From assembly GCA_903928955.1 (NCBI GenBank), contig CAIYTD010000266.1, forward strand, positions 1 through 10,507: a stretch of 10,507 bases of DNA, in the 5' to 3' direction. Below, in pieces: positions 5,694-10,507 of this stretch (position 1 is the first letter of the stretch; every line of letters begins with the position of its first letter). Under the pieces are notes generated by a model that ran no database searches, was not told the origin of the DNA, and saw only the letters and a program-made list of their open reading frames with translations. Source of the DNA: Oligoflexia bacterium. GTDB taxonomy: Bacteria > Bdellovibrionota > UBA1018. The position numbers were made by a program, and so were the translations under genes.

Positions 5694-6743
5694 ATGAAAA
5701 AACCAAATGTCTTAATTTTATATACGGGTGGAACTTTCGGAATGAATGTCCAAAAAGGATCTACCCAAAATGCTCTCTTATTAGGAATCCCGCTCCTCTC
5801 TGCAGCACAGCTGAGAAAACGCCTACACGATCAAGTACCTGAGCTGCAGCACATCGCTCATTGTCATGTTGAAATTCTTCTAAATCGAGACAGCGCACAC
5901 ATAGGACCGGAAGAGTGGCTACTGATTGCGCGAAAAATTCAAACAAACTGGAAAAAATACAGCGGAGTAGTCCTTCTCCACGGTACAGATACGCTAACTT
6001 ACACCGCAAGTGCCCTCTCCTTTCTTCTCAGACCTTGCCTTAAACCAGTGATTATCACAGGAGCTCAACGGCCCTTATCTGCTCTCCGAACAGATGCACG
6101 GACCAATTTAATCTCAGCAGTGGAAATTGCAGCAAATGGTCCGCGTCTTGTCGTAAATCAAGTCACCGTAGTTTTTGGTAGTCAACTTTTCCAAGGAAAT
6201 CGGATTCGTAAAAAAAGTGCTGTTGATTTTGCAGCTTTTGAAAGCCCCCATTTCCCACCCTTAGCAGTCATTGGAACTACGATTCGATACTCCAATCAAC
6301 CCTTAATGATTTCAAGATACCCCCATCTCGTTCCCATTTTTGATAAAAAAGTAATGATTGTGCATATCACTCCCGGGTTTCCAGCTGAGATCCTAGCAAA
6401 ATCATTCCTCAACGATCTCCATGGATTTATCTTAGTCGCATTCCATTCCGGTACTGCCCCTACTCACAGCCAAAACTTTCTGGAATTCCTGCGGCTAGCA
6501 AAAAGACGACAAATCCCCGTAATAATCGTGACAGAAGGGAGCACACAACCGCCCAGTTCTAAAAAAATCAAGATCCGCTATGCCGCTGGTAACGATCTCA
6601 TCAGTGAGGGATGTTTTGGAGCTGGAGCCATGACGCCCGAGTGTGCTTTTATCAAAACCTCCCTTCTTTTAGGACAAACGAAAAAACTAAGTGAGTTTTC
6701 CAAGCTCTGGACTCAAAATTTAGCGGGAGAAGACAACAACTAA
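5694..6743 (+). CDS. ansA: L-asparaginase, type I (cytoplasmic)
   Basis: A 349-residue enzyme predicted to hydrolyse L-asparagine to aspartate and ammonia. Both family signatures are present: TGGTFGM at residues 11-17 (nucleophile Thr14) and HGTDT at 96-100 (Thr98-Asp99, the second catalytic group). ITGAQRPLSALRTDARTNL (121-139) and NRIRKK (169-174, Lys173 as catalytic lysine) align with E. coli AnsA. There is no signal peptide, which argues for the cytoplasmic type I enzyme rather than periplasmic AnsB. Length is close to the usual 330-340. The gene follows the lipoprotein gene by 15 bases and ends with a 4-base overlap with the opposing PPTase gene. A glutaminase side activity or an archaeal-type GatD role is less likely given the full-length single-protein architecture. 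Confidence 0.92.
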   Translation: MKKPNVLILYTGGTFGMNVQKGSTQNALLLGIPLLSAAQLRKRLHDQVPELQHIAHCHVEILLNRDSAHIGPEEWLLIARKIQTNWKKYSGVVLLHGTDTLTYTASALSFLLRPCLKPVIITGAQRPLSALRTDARTNLISAVEIAANGPRLVVNQVTVVFGSQLFQGNRIRKKSAVDFAAFESPHFPPLAVIGTTIRYSNQPLMISRYPHLVPIFDKKVMIVHITPGFPAEILAKSFLNDLHGFILVAFHSGTAPTHSQNFLEFLRLAKRRQIPVIIVTEGSTQPPSSKKIKIRYAAGNDLISEGCFGAGAMTPECAFIKTSLLLGQTKKLSEFSKLWTQNLAGEDNN

Positions 6744-7321
6744 ACAGTGTAAGCAAAAGCAATCTGCCATGGCCCGATTTGAATCAATTTAAATAAACCA
6801 TGCACTTCAGACAGCTTTACTTCTCCTTCTCGGGTCACTTCATTCCAGGAAGTCACAGTATATTGAGAAAGAAATGTACCCGTGTTCGTTGGATTTGCCT
6901 TAAAAATCGACTCTTTCACCACCCAAAACTCCAGGAGGCTCAACTTCCAATGCGTTTCTGTTGGAGAAATCACACGTCGTGCAATATGAGGATCCACTAC
7001 TCGAGAAGCAACCTCCAGATCGACTCCTACTCGAATCCCTGCTCCAACGACACAAGTCCAAATTTCATCACAGTATCGAGTATGAGAAACACTTGTAAAA
7101 ATAGAATCCGAGTCAACAGATCCTTTTTGAGCTAAATCTTCACGAATTTCAGCTTCCAGACGACGGGATGTGAACCATTCTTTTTGTCTTCCTAAAGAGG
7201 CTCGAGGAAGACTGAAAGTAGAAGGTAGCTGATCTCCTAGGCTACACTGCCTCAATCGAACACATGCAGGACTTCCGTTGAGAAAAGCTTCTAGTTTTTG
7301 TGTAAGCTGCCAATCGTACAT
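6740..7321 (-). CDS. 4'-phosphopantetheinyl transferase, Sfp-like superfamily
   Basis: A 193-residue protein with the signatures of Sfp/AcpT-type phosphopantetheinyl transferases, which move the 4'-phosphopantetheine arm of coenzyme A to a serine of a carrier protein. Visible are FTSVSHT (75-81, the conserved SxSH region), RVGVDLE (97-103, Mg-binding Asp101 and Glu103) and WVVKESIFKA (133-142, Lys136, Glu137 and Lys141). ATG 7321 follows an in-frame stop, so no longer start is possible; a Shine-Dalgarno is not evident close to it (AAAGGAG lies about 20 bases upstream). No polyketide, peptide-synthetase or carrier-protein gene is in the window, so the target is unknown and may be the fatty-acid carrier. 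It overlaps ansA tail to tail by 4 bases and diverges from the EVE gene across 66 bases. Confidence 0.87.
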   Translation of the reverse strand: MYDWQLTQKLEAFLNGSPACVRLRQCSLGDQLPSTFSLPRASLGRQKEWFTSRRLEAEIREDLAQKGSVDSDSIFTSVSHTRYCDEIWTCVVGAGIRVGVDLEVASRVVDPHIARRVISPTETHWKLSLLEFWVVKESIFKANPTNTGTFLSQYTVTSWNEVTREGEVKLSEVHGLFKLIQIGPWQIAFAYTV

Positions 7322-7387
7322 TGTTTTGAAATTTCATAGCACTCCTTTTACGTAAATACCAAGTTGAATGTGGAGTGGGTCCATGGG

Positions 7388-8305
7388 ATGACATCTCCTA
7401 TGAAGCGCTCCTACTGGCTCTTGAAAACTGAGCCACAAACCTATAGTTTTGAACAACTCATTCGAGATCAAAAAACAAATTGGAACGGGATTCGAAACTT
7501 CCAAGCACGAAATTTTCTCAAAACGATGCAGCCAGGAGACCATGCTGTGATTTACCATAGTGGCAAAGAAAAGGCCGCAGTCGGAGTCGCAGAGATTATT
7601 AGTAATGCATACCCAGATTTAGATCCTAAAAAACCAGGGGATTGGGTCCAGGTAAACCTAGAAGTAAAACAGGCTTTTGCTTACCCCCTTTCTCTAGCAA
7701 AAATCAAATCTACCTCGGTTTTTTCTGATTTACTTTTGATTCGGCAATCCCGGCTTTCCGTCATTCCTCTGTGCGCAAACCATTACGAGACTTTTTTAAA
7801 ACTCAGCAAACCGCAATGGGATCCCTTTTGTCTCGTGACTCCAGGAAATAAAGCCGATGCACCGCGCTCACTCGATACACCAGAGGGAGTAGAAGATCGG
7901 CTTCGCACTGCAGCATTTGCAGAAATTCAAGCTCGAGAAGCATTTTTGTGGGCGGCTTCCTCGTTGAAAGATGCACCAGTAGAACTCAGACAAGCATGGA
8001 TCCAGCTTGCTCATGCAGAACAACGCCACTTAGAATGGCTTCTCCTGCGCATGAATGAACTCCAACTCGATATTCCGGCCAGAAAGGTCTCAGACCAACT
8101 TTGGACCTCCTTAACCTCTTGTAAGTCGGCAAAAGAGTTTGCCCTCTATATGGCAAGCGCTGAGGAGCGAGGAAGAGTTGCAGGAATTCGATTTCACCAA
8201 GCTCTTTTAGAGTCCGATCCTGTGACAGCCGAAATCTTTGGCAAAATTGCCGAGGAAGAAACTTCCCATATTGCTCTCGCAAAAAAGCATTTTCCGGCTC
8301 ACTGA
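7388..8305 (+). CDS. EVE-domain protein fused to a ferritin-like di-iron domain
   Basis: A 305-residue two-domain protein. Residues 8-140 are an EVE domain (PUA-like fold, as in thymocyte nuclear protein 1): YWLLKTEP at the start, then WNGIRNFQARNFL (32-44), GDHAVIYHSG (50-59) and VGVAEI (65-70). EVE domains are proposed or shown to read modified bases in nucleic acids. Residues about 165-303 are a helical domain with repeated Glu/His motifs: AEIQ (Glu179), EQRH (Glu211, His214), AEER (Glu259/260) and EETSH (Glu290/291, His294). That is the pattern of ferritin-like di-iron proteins such as DUF455 or MiaE-type hydroxylases. Both parts are in one uninterrupted frame. The frame is open upstream to TTG 7364, but I prefer ATG 7388, preceded by GGAGTGG about 10 bases away; ATG 7400 would leave the EVE domain intact too. 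Nucleic-acid oxidation or repair is a guess. The stop lies 20 bases from the dut stop, tail to tail. Confidence 0.8.
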   Translation: MTSPMKRSYWLLKTEPQTYSFEQLIRDQKTNWNGIRNFQARNFLKTMQPGDHAVIYHSGKEKAAVGVAEIISNAYPDLDPKKPGDWVQVNLEVKQAFAYPLSLAKIKSTSVFSDLLLIRQSRLSVIPLCANHYETFLKLSKPQWDPFCLVTPGNKADAPRSLDTPEGVEDRLRTAAFAEIQAREAFLWAASSLKDAPVELRQAWIQLAHAEQRHLEWLLLRMNELQLDIPARKVSDQLWTSLTSCKSAKEFALYMASAEERGRVAGIRFHQALLESDPVTAEIFGKIAEEETSHIALAKKHFPAH

Positions 8306-8325
8306 TCAGTCCCAGTCCGCATTCC

Positions 8326-8772
8326 TTACTTCCCGCTACTTCCAAACCCTTTCAAGCCACGAGAAGTTTCATCTAAAGAGGGGACCTCCAGTACAGGCGG
8401 AGTAGCCACAGGCAAAATCAAAAGCTGCGCAATTCTTTCCCCTCTTTTCAGCTGAACGGGCTCATTCGAGATATTCCAAAGCACAATATGCACTTCACCC
8501 CGATAACCGGCATCAATGACTCCACCCGCAGTTTTAATCCCTTTTTTACCTAACGAAGAGCGATCTGCGATTAACCCAACGTGCCCAGCTGGAAGAGCGA
8601 TTGCAATTCCTGTTTTTGCTACTCGACTTTGATGGGGAGCTAAAAAAATATCATCCAAGCCATAGAGATCTAATCCCGCATCATCTGGATGCGCTCTTGT
8701 CGGAAGTACAGCCTCTTGAGAGACTCGTAGAATTTTAAGTGGACTTGTATTATAGTTTTTTTCAACACTCAT
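8326..8772 (-). CDS. dut: Deoxyuridine 5'-triphosphate nucleotidohydrolase (dUTPase)
   Basis: A 148-residue trimeric-type dUTPase that converts dUTP to dUMP and pyrophosphate, keeping uracil out of DNA and feeding dTMP synthesis. All five conserved motifs are present: AGLDLY (32-37), DRSSLGKKG (70-78), GGVIDAGYRGEV (83-94, catalytic Asp87), KRGERIAQLLI (109-119) and the C-terminal RGLKGFGSSG (138-147). Length is the family norm. ATG 8772 has a strong AAAGGAG seven bases upstream, lying inside the coding region of the divergent HAD gene. The start codon directly abuts that gene's start codon, so any dut promoter must lie within the HAD gene. Motif 2 reads RSSLGKKG rather than the more common RSGLA form, a variation also seen in other bacterial dUTPases. 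Confidence 0.95.
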   Translation of the reverse strand: MSVEKNYNTSPLKILRVSQEAVLPTRAHPDDAGLDLYGLDDIFLAPHQSRVAKTGIAIALPAGHVGLIADRSSLGKKGIKTAGGVIDAGYRGEVHIVLWNISNEPVQLKRGERIAQLLILPVATPPVLEVPSLDETSRGLKGFGSSGK

Positions 8773-8775
8773 ATG
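8770..8775. promoter_or_regulatory. CATATG: back-to-back start codons of dut and the HAD gene
   Basis: The palindrome CATATG contains the ATG of the HAD gene (8773-8775, plus) and the ATG of dut (8772-8770, minus) with no base between. The divergent genes have no intergenic region, so each gene's promoter and leader must lie in the other's coding sequence. Confidence 0.8.
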
Positions 8776-9480
8776 ACTTCTCCTTTATTGCAACGACCCC
8801 ATGCTGTTCTTTTTGATTATGATGGTGTTCTTGTAGCGAGTGACACTATCCATTTATCAGCATGGATGCAACTCTTAGACGAACTCCAATTGCCCTCCGA
8901 CCAGAAAATAATACAGGAAAGAATTGGTCAAACTGCTCCAGAAATCATCCGACAGATTTTAGACCTCTATAGACCCGGATGGAATCCCGGTGAATACGAT
9001 CTCGATGCACTTGCACTTCGAAAAAATGATTTTTACCTCGGATTTGCACAAAATCAACTGCAGGCTTATCCTGGAGTCCACGATGGAATTCGGTGGTTAC
9101 AATCACAAAACATTAAAACAGCTGTAGTATCCAATGGAAAGCGCCACGACTTAGAAAAAACGATGAAAAAATTAAACTTAAAATCCCTTTTTGACGCCGT
9201 CATCTCTCGGGATGATGTCGGTACCTTTAAACCCAATCCCACACATTATCTTTTTGGAGCAGCCGCATTAGGGATGGATCCTCATGAATGCCTGGCCATT
9301 GAAGATTCTCCAACGGGTTTAGAATCAGCCTTGCTCGCAAAAATCCCTGTAGCCGCAGTCACAACAACCTTTCCAAAAATTTCACTTCAAAATCCAGTTC
9401 TGGGACGACCCGATTTAAAGCCTATTTGGATAGGCGCCTCGATTCAGTCTTTCTTTGATTGGCTCAAAAGCCTTACCTGA
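8773..9480 (+). CDS. HAD-superfamily hydrolase, beta-phosphoglucomutase/phosphatase-like
   Basis: A 235-residue haloacid-dehalogenase-type enzyme. Motif I is FDYDGVL (Asp15 nucleophile, Asp17 acid/base), motif II is VVSNG (Ser120), and motif III/IV is TFKPNP (Lys153) with IEDSPTG (Glu177-Asp178, Mg-binding). The helical cap inserted after motif I (residues about 20-90) and the sequence IEDSPTGLESALLA place it among the phosphoglycolate phosphatase, beta-phosphoglucomutase and GPP subfamily. A sugar-phosphate or phosphoglycolate-like substrate is likely, but the exact one cannot be read from the sequence. ATG 8773 has no Shine-Dalgarno on the plus strand, and no alternative Met lies before motif I, so expression may be weak or from a nearly leaderless message. 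Its last 37 bases overlap the end of the opposing hisS gene. Confidence 0.88.
   Translation: MTSPLLQRPHAVLFDYDGVLVASDTIHLSAWMQLLDELQLPSDQKIIQERIGQTAPEIIRQILDLYRPGWNPGEYDLDALALRKNDFYLGFAQNQLQAYPGVHDGIRWLQSQNIKTAVVSNGKRHDLEKTMKKLNLKSLFDAVISRDDVGTFKPNPTHYLFGAAALGMDPHECLAIEDSPTGLESALLAKIPVAAVTTTFPKISLQNPVLGRPDLKPIWIGASIQSFFDWLKSLT
8780..8786 (-). promoter_or_regulatory. Shine-Dalgarno of dut, inside the HAD coding region
   Basis: AAAGGAG on the minus strand, seven bases from the dut ATG: an excellent ribosome-binding site. On the plus strand the same bases encode residues 3-5 (Ser-Pro-Leu) of the HAD protein. It confirms the dut start. Confidence 0.75.
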
Positions 9481-10507
9481 TCGACCAAATCGTCCTCGGG
9501 AATAGGGTGTTCTACTCCAGACTGAAAATCTTTCAATGAAAACACACGCGCTGCCCACTCATCTTCGCCTGCAATCAAAACCCAACGGTATCTGGATTCA
9601 GCAGCAAATTTGAACTGATTTTTAATTTTAGCTTGATCTGGAAAAACATCTACAACCAAACCCGAAGATCGCAGGCGCTGTGCTAAAAGGAAAACATTTT
9701 TTCGAAGATTTTCTTCAAAAACAGGTATAAAAATAGATTGAGATTCGAGTGGTTCCTTTTTTTCTATTTCTTCTAATAAAAGAGCAAGGCGCTCAAAACC
9801 GATACTGAAGCCGCACGCAGGAAGCTGAACTCCCCCTAAACGACCAATCAACTGATCATAACGCCCACCCCCACCAAAAGAATACCCTGCTGAGCGATGC
9901 CTAAGTTCAAACACAGGCCCAGTGTAATAACCCATTCCACGAACCAAAGACGGATCAAAAACGATCCTTTCCAGCGGCAAATCTAATCCTTCCAGAATGG
10001 ACACCAACCGATTCAGGCCTTCAGAAGCAACCGGATGCAGTAAAGCAGCCGCACCTAGGGTCAGGCGCCCCTCGACTAAAGCCAAAATCTCAGGGGAGAG
10101 CTCCTGCCCTGCCAAGTTTTTCAAGCTTGCAATCACCTCAGAAGTTTCCATTTTATCTTTTTTATCCAAAGTAATAGCGAACTGATCGAGCTTTTCGTGG
10201 TGGAATCCATTTTTTTCAGCAATAGCCTGAATGAAACGCCGGTCATTGAGCCGAAGTTCAAATCCTCGTGCGCCCATCCGATCTATCGCAGCAACAACAG
10301 CTTGAATCACTTCTGCTTCAGCACCGATCCCTTTTGCACCAATAATATCCACATCACATTGAATAAATTCACGAAATCGTCCCTTTTGAGCGCGTTCAGC
10401 TCTCCATACAGGACCGATGTGAAAAACCTTCCAAGGCAACTTGATTTCTCCTCGCCGATGAGCCACCACTCGAGAAAGCGGCAAAGTCAAATCAAACCGA
10501 AGGCCAA
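9444..10507 (-). CDS. hisS: Histidyl-tRNA synthetase, 5'-partial at the window edge
   Basis: The C-terminal 350 or so residues of a class II aminoacyl-tRNA synthetase that charges tRNA-His. The frame is open to the right edge; the first TTG (10490) is internal, since the preceding residues GLRFDL complete a family motif (LRFDLTLPLSR). Visible are motif 2 (FHIGPVWRAERAQKGRFREF, about 10370-10427), the HisRS-specific SLVRGMGYYTG (about 9920-9950), GGGGRYD (about 9857-9875), motif 3 (ACGFSIGFERL, about 9788-9818) and the C-terminal anticodon-binding domain (from about 9740 to the stop at 9444). The FDLTLPLSR form belongs to the HisRS group shared with eukaryotes and some bacteria rather than the E. 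coli-type RPEGT form. The gene overlaps the HAD gene by 37 bases, tail to tail. About 100 N-terminal residues are missing off the edge. Confidence 0.95.
   Translation of the reverse strand, partial: GLRFDLTLPLSRVVAHRRGEIKLPWKVFHIGPVWRAERAQKGRFREFIQCDVDIIGAKGIGAEAEVIQAVVAAIDRMGARGFELRLNDRRFIQAIAEKNGFHHEKLDQFAITLDKKDKMETSEVIASLKNLAGQELSPEILALVEGRLTLGAAALLHPVASEGLNRLVSILEGLDLPLERIVFDPSLVRGMGYYTGPVFELRHRSAGYSFGGGGRYDQLIGRLGGVQLPACGFSIGFERLALLLEEIEKKEPLESQSIFIPVFEENLRKNVFLLAQRLRSSGLVVDVFPDQAKIKNQFKFAAESRYRWVLIAGEDEWAARVFSLKDFQSGVEHPIPEDDLVDQVRLLSQSKKD

Noticed and set aside
6800..7135. Plus-strand 111-codon frame opposite the PPTase gene
   Set aside because: Antisense shadow; the PPTase motifs GVDLE and WVVKES support the other strand.
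7986..8345. Minus-strand 119-codon frame opposite the ferritin-like domain
   Set aside because: Antisense to a strongly supported coding region with clear Glu/His motifs; it has no motifs of its own and overlaps the dut 3' end.
8749..8754. TATAGT as a -10 box for the HAD gene
   Set aside because: No -35-like hexamer at acceptable distance, and the sequence lies inside the first dut codons; too weak to annotate.

Overview
The window is a gene-dense bacterial segment, AT-rich overall, that reads as Gram-negative: it has a Sec-type periplasmic binding protein, a predicted lipoprotein ending in an outer-membrane beta-barrel signature, and a secreted lipase-like hydrolase. No rRNA, tRNA, transposase or CRISPR array is visible. 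The lineage cannot be fixed. A eukaryotic-type RING finger and a neighbouring secreted hydrolase suggest contact with eukaryotic cells (for example an amoeba-associated or intracellular lineage), but that is inference. The core genes (hisS, dut, ansA) do not settle the phylum.

Positions 1-2780 form a visibly more AT-rich accessory block. It holds the 3' part of an unrecognised gene (3-1211, +), a minus-strand reading frame with a perfect C3HC4 RING finger but an in-frame TAA in the middle (1199-1699), and an exported alpha/beta hydrolase with a GHSKG serine elbow (1824-2777, +).

Positions 2817-7321 carry a 12-TM drug-efflux-type MFS transporter (+), an orphan molybdate-type binding protein ModA (-), a short regulatory-looking gap with an 11-bp poly-C tract, a possible 26-aa peptide and phased A-tracts, a predicted lipoprotein/beta-barrel (+), a type I L-asparaginase (+) and an Sfp-type phosphopantetheinyl transferase (-).

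Positions 7388-10507 hold a fusion of an EVE (PUA-like) domain to a ferritin-like di-iron helical domain (+), dUTPase (-), a HAD-family phosphatase/phosphomutase (+) and the 3' part of histidyl-tRNA synthetase (-), which runs off the right edge.

The layout alternates strands almost gene by gene. All five tail-to-tail pairs overlap, abut or lie within 20 bp of each other, leaving no room for conventional terminators. One head-to-head pair (dut/HAD) shares the palindrome CATATG as two back-to-back start codons. Apart from the lipoprotein-asparaginase pair there is no convincing operon, so the genes seem to be single units rather than one pathway. The strongest leads are the RING-finger gene and the EVE-ferritin fusion.
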